Source of the DNA: Actinomycetes bacterium | GTDB lineage: Bacteria > Actinomycetota > Acidimicrobiia > Acidimicrobiales > RAAP-2 | NCBI GenBank assembly: GCA_021791615.1 | Contig: JAJYWG010000035.1 | Coordinates: 1-40,072 of the forward strand | DNA length: 40,072 nucleotides | Reading direction: 5' to 3' | Shown: positions 24,092 through 33,529 of the stretch, piece by piece | How positions within the stretch are numbered: position 1 is the first letter of the stretch | Layout of the letters: every line of letters starts with the position of its first letter | Made by a program: the position numbers and the translations under genes | Notes under the pieces: model-generated | Databases searched by the model: none | Told to the model about the DNA's origin: nothing | Seen by the model: the letters and a program-made list of their open reading frames with translations, nothing else

Positions 24092-25189
24092 TCACCGCTT
24101 CAGCACCTCGGCCAGCGCACCGAGACAGGTGAGGACGTTGACCCTTCGAGACGAGTGCCCCATGCACCCGATCCGCCACACCCGTCCTGAGAGCTTCCCG
24201 GCACCTCCACCGATCTCGAGGTCGAAGCGGTCCAGGAGTGCTCGTCGAACGCCGGCCTCGTCCATTCCGTCGGGCAATGTCTCCGGCACGCGCACCGTCG
24301 TCAGCTGCGCCAGCCGATGGGAACGGGTGGCGAACAGCTCCAATCCCATGGCCTCCAATCCGTCTTGGAGCAGCTTCCCGCACCTGTAGTGACGGTCCCA
24401 ACCCTCTTCAAGTCCTTCCCCCAGGATCACCCCCAGTCCGGCGTTGAGGGCGCCGATCATGGTCACCGGGGCCGTGTGGTGGTACACCCGTCCGGCGCCA
24501 GAGTCGACGTAACGGGCCAGGAGGTTGAGGTCCAAGTACCAGCTCGTGGGGCGCTCCACCAGACGGGACCGGGCTCGATCCGAGACGGTGAGAGGCGCCA
24601 GGCCGGGGGGAACACCGAGGCACTTCTGCGTACCGCTGTAGGCCACGTCCATGCCCCACGCGTCCACGAGGACCTCCATTCCCCCGAGGGACGTCACGGT
24701 GTCGACCACCAAGAGCGCATCTCCCTTGACCTTCCCGACCGCGGCGACGTCGTTCCACACCCCGGTGGACGTCTCGGCATGAACCAGGGCGATAATTCGA
24801 GGGGCAGGGTGCGCTGACACCAGGGCCGAAGGATCCAGGGGCTCGCCCCAGGGAGCGTCGACCCGCACGACGTCGGCACCGACCCTGGCCGCCACGTCAC
24901 ACATGCGCTCGCCGAACAACCCGTTGACCCCCACTACCACCGGGTCTCCTGGCCGGACGAAGTTCACGAACACCGCTTCCATGCCGGCGGAGCCGGTCCC
25001 GCTCAGCGGAAGCGTGAGGGCGTTCTCGGTCTGGAACACTTTCCGGAGCCGTCGACAGGTCTCGTCGAGGACGTCGAGGAACCTGGGGTCGAGATGGCCC
25101 AGTACCGGAAACGTCAGGGCCGCCGTCACTTCTGGATACGGGTTCGACGGTCCAGGGCCCATCAAGAGGCGTTCGGCAACAGGGGTCAC
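24092..25189 (-). CDS. Class V aminotransferase (alanine-glyoxylate / serine-pyruvate type)
   Basis: 365 residues. The N-terminus PVAERLLMGPGPSNPYPEV is the typical start of this PLP family and defines the GTG at 25189. Key regions: GTGSAGMEAVFVNF (PLP phosphate), VHAETSTGVWND, VVDTVTSLGG and YSGTQKCLGVPPGL with Lys189 as the Schiff-base lysine. The end SGRVWRIGCMGHSSRRVNV is also characteristic. It transfers an amino group between alanine or serine and glyoxylate or pyruvate. It is divergent from the first glycosyltransferase of the next cluster with a gap of only 51 bp, and forms an operon with the acetyltransferase. Confidence 0.92.
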   Translation of the reverse strand: MTPVAERLLMGPGPSNPYPEVTAALTFPVLGHLDPRFLDVLDETCRRLRKVFQTENALTLPLSGTGSAGMEAVFVNFVRPGDPVVVGVNGLFGERMCDVAARVGADVVRVDAPWGEPLDPSALVSAHPAPRIIALVHAETSTGVWNDVAAVGKVKGDALLVVDTVTSLGGMEVLVDAWGMDVAYSGTQKCLGVPPGLAPLTVSDRARSRLVERPTSWYLDLNLLARYVDSGAGRVYHHTAPVTMIGALNAGLGVILGEGLEEGWDRHYRCGKLLQDGLEAMGLELFATRSHRLAQLTTVRVPETLPDGMDEAGVRRALLDRFDLEIGGGAGKLSGRVWRIGCMGHSSRRVNVLTCLGALAEVLKR

Positions 25190-25240
25190 CCGCGCATCGT
25201 GGCAGGTCTGCGGGCCGGCGCGCCAGCAGGAAGCACCCAC

Positions 25241-27172
25241 GTGCCCAAGAGCGTGCACAGCTTGGACTACATTCCCAGCGTGGAACGGGTCCTCTTCGCC
25301 GCCCGCGACCTCCCTCAGCTGCGTCCGGACGTGAGCCAGGACCTGGATCGGTACAGGAAGTGGGCGACCACTCGCCAGGCTGAGCGCCAGGCTGGACACC
25401 AGGCCAAGCGCCCGACCAAGCGCCAGGCCGAGACCACGACCGGGGCCCGATCCGATATCCGCCTCCCCGAAGGCACCCCGACACTCACCTTGGACGTGGT
25501 GGTGGTGGTCGCCGACCCTGACCCAGCCTGGCTGGATCGGGGCCTCGGCTCCATCGCCAGCCAGACCGTCGGCGCTTGGGCTCTCCATCTGGCGGTCATC
25601 GGTCCACTCGACGCCACCACCGAGGCGGTCATCGGCAGGTACCTCCGCCAGATCCCCGGGGGCCTCCTACTCCACTTCGCACGAGAGACCCCGACCGCCG
25701 AAGCGGTACGGGCATCAGTGGCCGGCGGCTCGGCCGGTGCCTGGATCTCCCTGGACGGGCACGACCAGCTCGCCCCCGACGCCGTGGAGCTGCTGCTCGG
25801 GGCCCTGGGCTTCGTATCCGATCCCGTTGGAGATCGGGCTCTCCGTGCTGACGCTGCCTACGGCGACGAGGACCGTGTGGACGACGCCGGCCAACTACGT
25901 GACCCGGTGCTGAAACCAGGTTGGTCGCCCGAGCTCCTCTTGTCGCTTCCGTACGTGGGGCGGCCCGTGGTTTGGAGGAGGGCGTCGGTGGACGAGGCCG
26001 GCGGCATCCGTCCGGTCCCTGACGGGGACTGGGAGCACGACCTCATGCTGCGCGTCGCCGAGCTGGGCGGCCGGTATGCCCATGTGCCCGAAGTCCTTTG
26101 CCACCGCCCGGCCGACGGGCCCAGCGTCTGGGATCCGGTCCCGAACCCGGAACGTACGACGACCCCTCTCACGGCGACCCCTCTCACGGCGACACCGACG
26201 GGTGCGGCACCAGGCGCCCAGGCGGTCACCGACGCACTTCGGCGCCGGGGCGAGACCGGCTGCGTGACGAAGGGGCCCTTGGCCGGATCGTGGTGGATAC
26301 GGCGCCGCTCCCACCGGTACTCGGCCAGCATCATCATCCCCTTCCGTGACGGTGCCCGGTTCCTCAGGACGTGCACCGAGTCCGTCTTCGCCACCACCGG
26401 TGACGAGAGGACCCAGATCGTCCTCGTGGACAACGGTTCGGTCGAGCCCGAGACCCAGAGCCTCCTCGACCGGCTCGGGACGCGGCCCGACGTCACCATC
26501 CTCCATGACGACCGGCCCTTCAACTGGTCGGAGCTCAACAACATGGCCGTCGACCACGTCCAAAGTGACGTCCTGGTCTTCATGAACAACGACGTAGAAG
26601 CACTACATAGGGGATGGCTTGAACAGATGGCTTCCCACGTCCAGCGCGCCCACGTCGGCGCGGTGGGCGCACGGCTTCTCTACCCTAATGGACGCGTGCA
26701 GCACGCCGGGGTGGTGCTGGGGATGGGAGGCGCCGCCGGCCACGTCCTCGCCGGTCTGAGTAGGACACTTCCCGGATATCTGGGAATGGCCGTTCTCGCC
26801 CGGGACTGCACGGCGGTGACCGGAGCATGCCTGGTCACCGGTCATTCCGTGTTCGACACATTGAACGGGTTCGACGCGAGCTTCGGGACGGACTTGAACG
26901 ACATCGACTACTGCCTCAGGGCGGCTCGGTCCGGAAAGCTGACGATCTACGAGCCCCTTGTCGAGATGATCCACTACGAGTCACCCACCCGGGGCACTTC
27001 GGCGAACACCGACGAGATTGCTGCGTTCATCGACCGATGGTATGAGGCGATATCGGCCGGCGACGATCACCTAAATTGCCACCTCTCCCGGATAGACTCG
27101 GCCTGCGCGCTACGCACATTGGACGAATCCGAATGGTGGTCGAATTGGCGCCTGAGCCTCGGGAGATCGTGA
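25241..27172 (+). CDS. Double-domain GT2 glycosyltransferase
   Basis: 643 residues from the GTG at 25241 (in frame; longer readings overlap the divergent aminotransferase). After a low-complexity, Gln/Arg-rich stretch at about 45-70, an N-terminal GT2-like module (85-290) lacks a clear full active site but keeps DGHDQLAPDAVELLL and YGDEDRVDDAGQL. A second, standard GT2 domain starts near 360 (SIIIPFRDGARFLRTCTESV), with VLVDNGSVEPET, the NNDVE metal site (N449-N450-D451) and DLNDIDYCLRA. This two-domain layout is typical of enzymes building rhamnose-rich or O-antigen-like chains. A 15-bp duplication encodes TPLTATPLTATPT. It begins the polysaccharide cluster and overlaps the next gene. Confidence 0.85.
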   Translation: MPKSVHSLDYIPSVERVLFAARDLPQLRPDVSQDLDRYRKWATTRQAERQAGHQAKRPTKRQAETTTGARSDIRLPEGTPTLTLDVVVVVADPDPAWLDRGLGSIASQTVGAWALHLAVIGPLDATTEAVIGRYLRQIPGGLLLHFARETPTAEAVRASVAGGSAGAWISLDGHDQLAPDAVELLLGALGFVSDPVGDRALRADAAYGDEDRVDDAGQLRDPVLKPGWSPELLLSLPYVGRPVVWRRASVDEAGGIRPVPDGDWEHDLMLRVAELGGRYAHVPEVLCHRPADGPSVWDPVPNPERTTTPLTATPLTATPTGAAPGAQAVTDALRRRGETGCVTKGPLAGSWWIRRRSHRYSASIIIPFRDGARFLRTCTESVFATTGDERTQIVLVDNGSVEPETQSLLDRLGTRPDVTILHDDRPFNWSELNNMAVDHVQSDVLVFMNNDVEALHRGWLEQMASHVQRAHVGAVGARLLYPNGRVQHAGVVLGMGGAAGHVLAGLSRTLPGYLGMAVLARDCTAVTGACLVTGHSVFDTLNGFDASFGTDLNDIDYCLRAARSGKLTIYEPLVEMIHYESPTRGTSANTDEIAAFIDRWYEAISAGDDHLNCHLSRIDSACALRTLDESEWWSNWRLSLGRS

Positions 27173-27666
27173 ACGACATTCGGGCGCGCCGGCGAACCGT
27201 GCCCGGCCCACCGTCGATGCTCACCCTGCCGGTCGGAACGCAACCCCTGCCGCCACCGGTCCATGAGCACCAAACCGTCACGGAGATGCACGCGGACTGG
27301 CACCGTGTCCACCACCGCCCCCGAGTCCCCGAAAGTGCGGGTCGAGGTCTGCGGGGGGCAGTGAGCAACCGGATCGCCGACGTGACTCGGAAGACCCTCG
27401 AACCGGACCTTCGTGACGACCGGATGCTCGTCGGCGACCTGATCCGCGCCACCGACGTCGTCGCCCGGAGGTGTGACGACCTTGCTCAGAGAATCGCCCA
27501 ACTTGAAGCTGTGGTGGAAGAAGTCGTCCGGGTAATCAGCGCTGACGTCACCAGCCTGCGGGCCGCTCTCGTCGCCCTGGTCGGCGATGACGAGCCTGAG
27601 GGGGGACCCGGCGACTCCGGCCCCTCGGGGAGGTCCGTGCCAGGGTCTCCCAGCAGGGATGGCTGA
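27133..27666 (+). CDS. Hypothetical protein with C-terminal coiled coil
   Basis: 177 residues from the ATG at 27133, which lies inside the last 40 bp of the preceding glycosyltransferase gene, so translation is probably coupled. The first 75 residues are Pro/Arg/His-rich; residues about 85-155 are an amphipathic helix or coiled coil (RIADVTRKTLEPDLRDDRM ... DLAQRIAQLEAVVEEVVRVI); the tail is Gly/Pro/Ser-rich. I do not recognise a family. Small coiled-coil proteins in such clusters may organise glycosyltransferases, but this is only suggested by position. It overlaps the following gene by 8 bp. Confidence 0.6.
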   Translation: MVVELAPEPREIVNDIRARRRTVPGPPSMLTLPVGTQPLPPPVHEHQTVTEMHADWHRVHHRPRVPESAGRGLRGAVSNRIADVTRKTLEPDLRDDRMLVGDLIRATDVVARRCDDLAQRIAQLEAVVEEVVRVISADVTSLRAALVALVGDDEPEGGPGDSGPSGRSVPGSPSRDG

Positions 27667-28759
27667 TACGGTCGCCGGTCGGCGTATCGCCGTCCTGAGC
27701 CGGGAGTGGGGGGAGCCCGGGAGCGAGGCCGGGTTCGTAGCTCGGAGCATTGCCGGGGCCCTGTCCCGTCACGGTCCCGTCGACATCCTGGTGCCCGGTG
27801 CTCCCGCCCCGGCCCGGCCCGACGGTGCCTTCGACGTCCACCCCGTGGGATCGGGTCCTCAACCCGGCCAGTGGCCGATGCGCGATGTCGGACCGGAGCT
27901 CGACGTGTTGCCCCCCCACGTCGTGGTGCTCGACGCCCTCGACCCCGACGTCGCGGCCGTGGCCCACTCCCTGGCCCCCGAGGCCCGGTCGGCCGCGTTC
28001 GCCCCCGGGCGAGCTCCGTCCGGTCACGAGGAGGGGACCTCCGCCCACCGGCTCGCGGTCTCGGTGGATCCGACAGGCGGAGGCGCCGGCGGGCACCGGA
28101 TAGGACTTCACGTCGCCGTCAACCCGATGGCGGCGCATCGGCGTCACAACGCTCTCGGAGAGACCGGCTACCTCCTGGTGCTCACGGACCGTGACCCCGC
28201 CGCACCCGATGTTCGGGGGGAGCCCGGCGGCCATCCCGTCAATTCCTCGACCACCGGCTCGACGGCGCCGACCCCGCTGGCTGCATGGTTGGCCGCGCGC
28301 TTCGCCTCCCGTCTGGTGGTGGTCGTGGAGGACGGCGTCGCCTCGGTCTGGCGATCCCGGTCACTGCGCGGACAGCTCGGGGTCGATACCCGCACCGATC
28401 TGCAGCGGTTCATGGCCCACGCGTGGGCTGTGCTGGACTTGAGGCCCGGAGCTTACGTGGCTCGGGAGTGCGTCGAAGCCCAGCGGTTCGGCGTTCCCAT
28501 CATCGTCCCGGACGCCACGGTCGCCGCCGACCTGGCTGCCGCCGGTGGAGGGCTGTGGTTCCGCGACGTTCACGAGCTGTTCGCAGCGGTCGAGTCACTG
28601 GACGACCCGACGGTGCATGACTCCCTCGGAGCGCATGGTCGCGCCGTCGCCGACGACTACTACGGGGACCCGGGATTGTTCGTGGCCCGAGTCGGTGAGG
28701 CGCTGACCTGGATCCAGGACTCGGCCGCGACGGCCGCTACGGCCGCGGGGACATCGTGA
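27659..28759 (+). CDS. GT-B (GT4-like) glycosyltransferase
   Basis: 366 residues from the ATG at 27659, overlapping the stop of the upstream gene. The N-terminal Rossmann half starts RRIAVLSREWGEPGSEAGFVARSIAGALSRHG. In the C-terminal half, the segment YVARECVEAQRFGVPIIVPDATVAADLAAAGGGLWF is the donor-binding E(x7)E-type region of GT4 enzymes, and LDDPTVHDSLGAHGRAVADDYY is the usual closing helix. The middle is unusually proline- and glycine-rich and the family match is moderate. Probably cytoplasmic, adding a sugar during glycan assembly. It ends with a GTGA overlap into the membrane protein gene. Confidence 0.7.
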   Translation: MADTVAGRRIAVLSREWGEPGSEAGFVARSIAGALSRHGPVDILVPGAPAPARPDGAFDVHPVGSGPQPGQWPMRDVGPELDVLPPHVVVLDALDPDVAAVAHSLAPEARSAAFAPGRAPSGHEEGTSAHRLAVSVDPTGGGAGGHRIGLHVAVNPMAAHRRHNALGETGYLLVLTDRDPAAPDVRGEPGGHPVNSSTTGSTAPTPLAAWLAARFASRLVVVVEDGVASVWRSRSLRGQLGVDTRTDLQRFMAHAWAVLDLRPGAYVARECVEAQRFGVPIIVPDATVAADLAAAGGGLWFRDVHELFAAVESLDDPTVHDSLGAHGRAVADDYYGDPGLFVARVGEALTWIQDSAATAATAAGTS

Positions 28760-31392
28760 CGCCCGTTCGGCGGGCTGTGGCCTCACGGTGGAGACGCTTC
28801 GACACCCTCGTGGTCATGACGGTCGTCGCTCTGGCATCGCTCCCCTACCTGGCCGGCTTCGTCACCACCGGCGTCCTTGGCTACAACAGCGGGCTGGCCA
28901 CGATCCCGACCAGCGGGTTGCTCGGCTTCCATCCCGGTCTGCCCTGGCTCGACCCGAACGTCGGATTCGTGAGCCAGGCGCTGGGCCACCTCTCGGCGAT
29001 GGACATCATCCACGGTCGGATCGGCTGGTGGAACCCTTACGAAGGTGTCGGGGTCCCGCTGGTCGGCGAAGGGCAGAGTGCGGCACTGTTCCCCCTCACG
29101 CCCCTCCTGGCCCTGGCCAACGGTCAGCTCTACTTCCACCTGGCTCTCGAGCTGATCGCCGGCATCGCCACCCAGAGGTTGCTGAAGGAGATGGGCCTGG
29201 CCCGCTGGGTCACGGTGGTCGGTGGGATCCTCTTCGGGCTGAACGGGACCTTTGCCTGGCTGACGAACGCCGCGTTCAATCCGGTCGCGTTCCTCCCGGT
29301 CGTCCTGTGGGGCATCGAGCGCGCTCGTCACCGCTCCGTGCGGGAGGGATGGAGCGGCTGGCTCCTCATCGCCGCCGGTCTGGCCCTGTCGGTCTACGCC
29401 GGCTTCCCCGAAACGGCGTACATCGACGGGGTGTTGGCTGCGGCATGGGCCGTGGTCCGACTGGTCCAACAACCCTCAGGGCGCCGGGCCGGGTACGCCG
29501 CGACGGTCGGTCTGGGGGGGGTGGTCGGCCTTGCCGTCTCGGCACCGTTCTTCGCCGCGTTCGCCGCCGCCACTTCCCACGCCGACCTGGGGGGCCACTC
29601 CGGAACGTTCGCGACGGCCCACCTCCCGGTCCAGGCCGTGTCCACGTTAGGTCTGCCGTACCTTTACGGGCCGCTCTACGGGTTCAATGCCTCGGTGCAC
29701 GGGACGACGCTCCACGGGCTCTGGGGCTCGGTGGGGGGATTCGTCTCCGCAGCCCTGTTGACGGTGGCGTTCCTGGGCCTGTTCGCCGGCAGGGACCGGG
29801 GCATTCGAGGTCTTCTCGTCGTATGGATAGGGATCGTGCTCGCCAAGTCGTTCGGGGTAGGGCCGGTGGTCCACCTCGTGAACCTGCTGCCGGGCATCTC
29901 GGCGACTGCCTTCTCACGCTACGCCCCGCCGAGTTGGGAGATGGCGTTCGTCGTCCTGGCCGCTCTCGGGCTCCAGTCGGTGGGTGAACCGGCGACTCCT
30001 TCACGTCGCGTCCGCACCGCCGTGGCAGCGGCGGCCATTGCCTCGCTCCTGGCTGTCGGAGCAGAGCTGCTCGCCGCCAACGGACTTCTCCGGGCTCTCC
30101 AACGACAGACCGGGTTCGCCGACTATCCGATCGAAGCGGTGGTATGGGCCCTGGTCACCGTCGTCGTGCTCGCGATCGTTGGGTTGGCAGCACGACCTGC
30201 GCTTGCCCGATGGGGTATGGGCGCGGTGCTGGTCGTCGACGGGTTGATCATGTTCATGGTCCCCGAGCTCTCGGCTCCCGGGCGGATCCCGGTGGACCTG
30301 GCTCCGATCACCTTCCTGCAGGAGCACCTGGGGCTTTACCGCTTCGCCACCCTGGGACCGGTCGTGCCGAACTACGGCTCCTACTTCGGCATCGCCGAGG
30401 TCAATGCCCACGATCTTCCTCTCCCGGGGGCGTGGGCCACATTCGTCCGGCAGAACTTGGAGACCAACGAACGTCCGCAGCAGTTCGACGGCGTCACCTC
30501 GGTGAGCCCCACGGGCCTGAGCCCGGTCGAGGAGCTACGGCGGCACGTCACCTCCTACGAGGCCATCGGCGTGAAGTACGTCGTCGCACCAGCCGGTTGG
30601 CAGGACGTCCCGGGTCGTCTGGTGTTCAGGGACCGCCAGACCTGGATCTGGGAGCTCCCGTCTCCCACGCCGTTCTACCGAGTCTTGTCGGGTTCGTGCA
30701 CCCTGGACCCGATCTCGTACGACTCACTCCGAACCTCGTGCACCAGGCCATCCGAGGTGGTCCGCAACGAGCTCGACCTTCCGGGTTGGGCGGCCACGAC
30801 CAACGGCGTCCCGGCTCGGCTCACGCCGGTCGGACCACTCTTCTCCACCGTCCGGGTCCCCGCCGGTGCTTCGGTCGTGAACTTCACCTACGTGGCGCCG
30901 CACATGGGGATCGCCACCGCCGCCGCCGGAGGCGGGATCGCCCTGGTCGCCGGGGCCATGACCGTGCCGTTGCTGTCCCGGCGTCGCCGGCGCCATTCCC
31001 GAGCCGCCCACGCCGCCGGCACTCGACGATGGGTCGGTCCGACCGCCGGGTCGCCAGCTGGTCAAGGGCTCGCGGCTCCGCCGCCGGTCTACCGACCTCC
31101 AACCTTCCCTACACCAGCCCGCCCGGTACCGGTGTACCGGCCCCCCGTCCCCGGCATTCTCCAACCCGGCTACCAGTTGCCGCGCCGGGCACCGGGCTCG
31201 CAGGCGCCCCGCGGGATCGGGGTCTCGACCAGACCGGGCAACGGGAACGGCTCTGGGAATGGGAACGGCAATGGCCGCCACGTCGCCGGGAACGAGAACG
31301 GCAACGGGAACGGGAACGGCGCAGCCAACGGCCACGCACCCGCTCACGCGCCGGCGTCGCGCCGCTTGGTCTCTCGCTCGACCACCCCTTGA
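28756..31392 (+). CDS. YfhO-like multi-spanning membrane protein
   Basis: 878 residues from a GTG that overlaps the preceding stop by 4 bp. About 12 or more membrane helices occupy residues 20-520. The region GWWNPYEGVGVPLVGEGQSA near 93-112 matches the 'WNPY.g.G.Pl....QSa' signature of YfhO/GT-C-like proteins, which are associated with transfer of lipid-linked sugars to surface polymers. An outside domain (520-700) follows, then a final helix near 715-735. The last 110 residues are a disordered cytoplasmic or exposed tail, first Pro/Tyr-rich, then Asn-Gly repeats (GNGNGSGNGNGNGRH). Such a tail is not usual for the family. It closes a tightly coupled four-gene run. Confidence 0.8.
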   Translation: MTPVRRAVASRWRRFDTLVVMTVVALASLPYLAGFVTTGVLGYNSGLATIPTSGLLGFHPGLPWLDPNVGFVSQALGHLSAMDIIHGRIGWWNPYEGVGVPLVGEGQSAALFPLTPLLALANGQLYFHLALELIAGIATQRLLKEMGLARWVTVVGGILFGLNGTFAWLTNAAFNPVAFLPVVLWGIERARHRSVREGWSGWLLIAAGLALSVYAGFPETAYIDGVLAAAWAVVRLVQQPSGRRAGYAATVGLGGVVGLAVSAPFFAAFAAATSHADLGGHSGTFATAHLPVQAVSTLGLPYLYGPLYGFNASVHGTTLHGLWGSVGGFVSAALLTVAFLGLFAGRDRGIRGLLVVWIGIVLAKSFGVGPVVHLVNLLPGISATAFSRYAPPSWEMAFVVLAALGLQSVGEPATPSRRVRTAVAAAAIASLLAVGAELLAANGLLRALQRQTGFADYPIEAVVWALVTVVVLAIVGLAARPALARWGMGAVLVVDGLIMFMVPELSAPGRIPVDLAPITFLQEHLGLYRFATLGPVVPNYGSYFGIAEVNAHDLPLPGAWATFVRQNLETNERPQQFDGVTSVSPTGLSPVEELRRHVTSYEAIGVKYVVAPAGWQDVPGRLVFRDRQTWIWELPSPTPFYRVLSGSCTLDPISYDSLRTSCTRPSEVVRNELDLPGWAATTNGVPARLTPVGPLFSTVRVPAGASVVNFTYVAPHMGIATAAAGGGIALVAGAMTVPLLSRRRRRHSRAAHAAGTRRWVGPTAGSPAGQGLAAPPPVYRPPTFPTPARPVPVYRPPVPGILQPGYQLPRRAPGSQAPRGIGVSTRPGNGNGSGNGNGNGRHVAGNENGNGNGNGAANGHAPAHAPASRRLVSRSTTP

Positions 31393-31399
31393 GCTCAGT

Positions 31400-33529
31400 T
31401 CAGCGGTAGGACGCCCGCGGTGGCCAGGCCAGTGGCCAGGTCTCGTGCGCCAGGGACAGGTTCGGGTTGTACGCCGGATCCCGTTCCAGGGTCTCTCTCC
31501 ACCTGGTCTGGAGGTGACGGATCTCGCGGGCGAACCGCACTGCGTTCTCGCCGTCGGTCACCCGGGGCGCTGTCGGTGTCTCGTAATGGGTAAGGCGGGC
31601 GAATGGCGTCCAAGCCACCCGCCAGCCGGCTTCACCCATCCTCAGGCACAGATCGACGTCGAGGAATGCGCCTGACAAGTGCTCGCCATCGAAGCCGCCG
31701 ACTTCCTCGAACGCTTCGCGGCGCACGGCCATGCACGCCATGGAGACGGCTGAGTAGCACTGGGCCAACATTGCCCGTCCGAAGTACCCCGGCTCTAACC
31801 CGCTGGCCTTCCGGTGAACGTTCCCCACGGTGCCCCCGATGCCCATCACCAGTCCGGCATGCTCGACGGTCCCGTCCGGGTACAAGAGCTTCGCCCCCAC
31901 GGCACCAATGCCTGGATTGAGCAACAGGCCGACCATCTCCTCGAGCCAGCCATCGCTGATGACTTCGACATCATCGTGGAGGAAGCACACCAGGTCGCCC
32001 GAGCAGCTCCGGACGGCGCCATTCAACAGTTCTGCGTCGCTTGCGTCTCCAGAGGACTCATGCACCACGACGGTACCTCGAAAGTCGCGGAAGAAGGTCC
32101 GCATCAAAGGCCAGTCGCCGCCGTCGTCGATCACCACGATCTCGAAATCCGGATAGGTCGTGAGTGCCCTCACGCTGTCGAGGCATCGGGCCAAGCGAGC
32201 ACCCGACCTGGGAAGCATCACGATGCTCACCGGTGGTGCGTGGTCGTCAACCGACCAGCGGATCCGGTTGAAGCTGCTCACCCCGATCGACCACACCGAC
32301 GCCGCGACCCCCTTACGTTCGAGATGGTCGGCCACTGCCCGTCGAGCGGCAGTCGCCGCGTAGGGTTTCGCAGCCAGAGATGCCGACGTGGACCCGGGGT
32401 GCACCCGCCAGTGGTAGAGGACGTGTGGGACGTGCACCACCTGGTCGTCACGGATGAGGTCCACGACCCTCAGGACCAGGTCCCAGTCCTGGCTCCCCTC
32501 GTACCCGGGCCGGTACCGTCCAGCTTGTTCGACCAGGTCACGTCGGATCACGCTCAGGTGGGAGAAGTAATTCTGCCCATAGAGAAGGATGGGGTCGAAA
32601 TCGGGCTTGAAGTACGGTGTCGAGCGGACGCCGTCGTCGTCGATGTGGTCTTCGTCACTGTAGAGAATTCCGGCGTCGGTGTGGCTGGCCAGGGCCAGCA
32701 CGGAAAGGGCGAGGGCGTGCTCGGCCAGCACGTCGTCGTGGTCGAACAGGGCCACCCATGTCCCACTGGCCATGTCCAGCGCCGTGTTCGACGCTTCGGA
32801 GATGTGCCCGTTCGTCGCGCGGCGGACGACCCTGATCCGGGGATCGAGGGCTGCGTACTCGTCAAGGACCTTGGGGACCCACTCCGCCGAGGAGCAGTCG
32901 TCCGCGATACACAGCTCCCAGTTCCGGTAGAGCTGGTTCCGAATGGAGTCCAGCGCCTCTCGGAGATACGGCTCGGGCGTGTTGAACACCGGAAGTATGA
33001 CCGACACCAGGGGCAGGTGGTCCAATTCCCCCACACGGCGCACGATGGCATCCCTGGCGTCGTCGTCCAAGGTGTCGTAGAGGGCTACCCACGACGGGTA
33101 GCGAGAGTCCTGAGGGAACCTCAATGCCGAAGCCAGAAGCTCCTGGGAATCTTCTGGTTCCTGGGAACCGGTCTCCGGCTTGAGCGGCATCCGGTGGCCC
33201 CCACCCCTCATTCCGCGACGTACGTACCCGGCGACCCGGTCCAATCGGCTGCCCATCCTGGTGGGCTGGACCGTTGCCAAGCTGGCGCTCTCGGCCTGGC
33301 ACTGGGCCAGGGTCGACTCGAGCTCGGCGATCCGAGCCGCCATCCATTCGGTCCCGCGGTTCTCGGCGCGAAGGTGCTCCACCTCGGCCGCCAGCTCGAG
33401 ACACCGTCGGCAGGTTCCAGGCGACGGCTCTTCGTGTGAAGCCCTGCCGGCAGGGAAGCGGAATCCTTTTTCGGTTCCTTGTGGCCCCTGCTCGCCTCCA
33501 GAAGCTGGATCGGGTGTCGTCAACGACAA
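31400..33529 (-). CDS. Double-domain GT2 glycosyltransferase with N-terminal coil
   Basis: 709 residues if the TTG at 33529 is used; the start is uncertain since no ATG or GTG sits well upstream of the coil. Residues about 40-85 form a coiled coil with CRRCLEL. The first GT2 domain begins at 174 (LVSVILPVFNTPEPYLREAL), with ADDCSS, D263-H-D-D266 for the metal and GSQDWDLVLR. The second begins near 433 (PVSIVMLPRSGARLARCLDS), with VIDDGGDW, HDDVE at 518-522 and FLDVDLCLRMGEAGW. The layout parallels the GT at 25241 and resembles rhamnan or O-antigen chain-building enzymes. It is on the opposite strand, convergent with the YfhO-like gene. Confidence 0.85.
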   Translation of the reverse strand: MSLTTPDPASGGEQGPQGTEKGFRFPAGRASHEEPSPGTCRRCLELAAEVEHLRAENRGTEWMAARIAELESTLAQCQAESASLATVQPTRMGSRLDRVAGYVRRGMRGGGHRMPLKPETGSQEPEDSQELLASALRFPQDSRYPSWVALYDTLDDDARDAIVRRVGELDHLPLVSVILPVFNTPEPYLREALDSIRNQLYRNWELCIADDCSSAEWVPKVLDEYAALDPRIRVVRRATNGHISEASNTALDMASGTWVALFDHDDVLAEHALALSVLALASHTDAGILYSDEDHIDDDGVRSTPYFKPDFDPILLYGQNYFSHLSVIRRDLVEQAGRYRPGYEGSQDWDLVLRVVDLIRDDQVVHVPHVLYHWRVHPGSTSASLAAKPYAATAARRAVADHLERKGVAASVWSIGVSSFNRIRWSVDDHAPPVSIVMLPRSGARLARCLDSVRALTTYPDFEIVVIDDGGDWPLMRTFFRDFRGTVVVHESSGDASDAELLNGAVRSCSGDLVCFLHDDVEVISDGWLEEMVGLLLNPGIGAVGAKLLYPDGTVEHAGLVMGIGGTVGNVHRKASGLEPGYFGRAMLAQCYSAVSMACMAVRREAFEEVGGFDGEHLSGAFLDVDLCLRMGEAGWRVAWTPFARLTHYETPTAPRVTDGENAVRFAREIRHLQTRWRETLERDPAYNPNLSLAHETWPLAWPPRASYR

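Noticed and set aside
25190..25588. N-terminal extension of the aminotransferase
   Set aside because: The open frame continues upstream but is Gly/Arg-rich and lies opposite the glycosyltransferase; the family start (MGPGPSN) fits the GTG at 25189.
31814..33439. 541-codon plus-strand frame opposite the double GT2 gene
   Set aside because: The minus strand encodes two complete GT2 domains; the plus frame is low-complexity His/Val/Arg sequence typical of a shadow.
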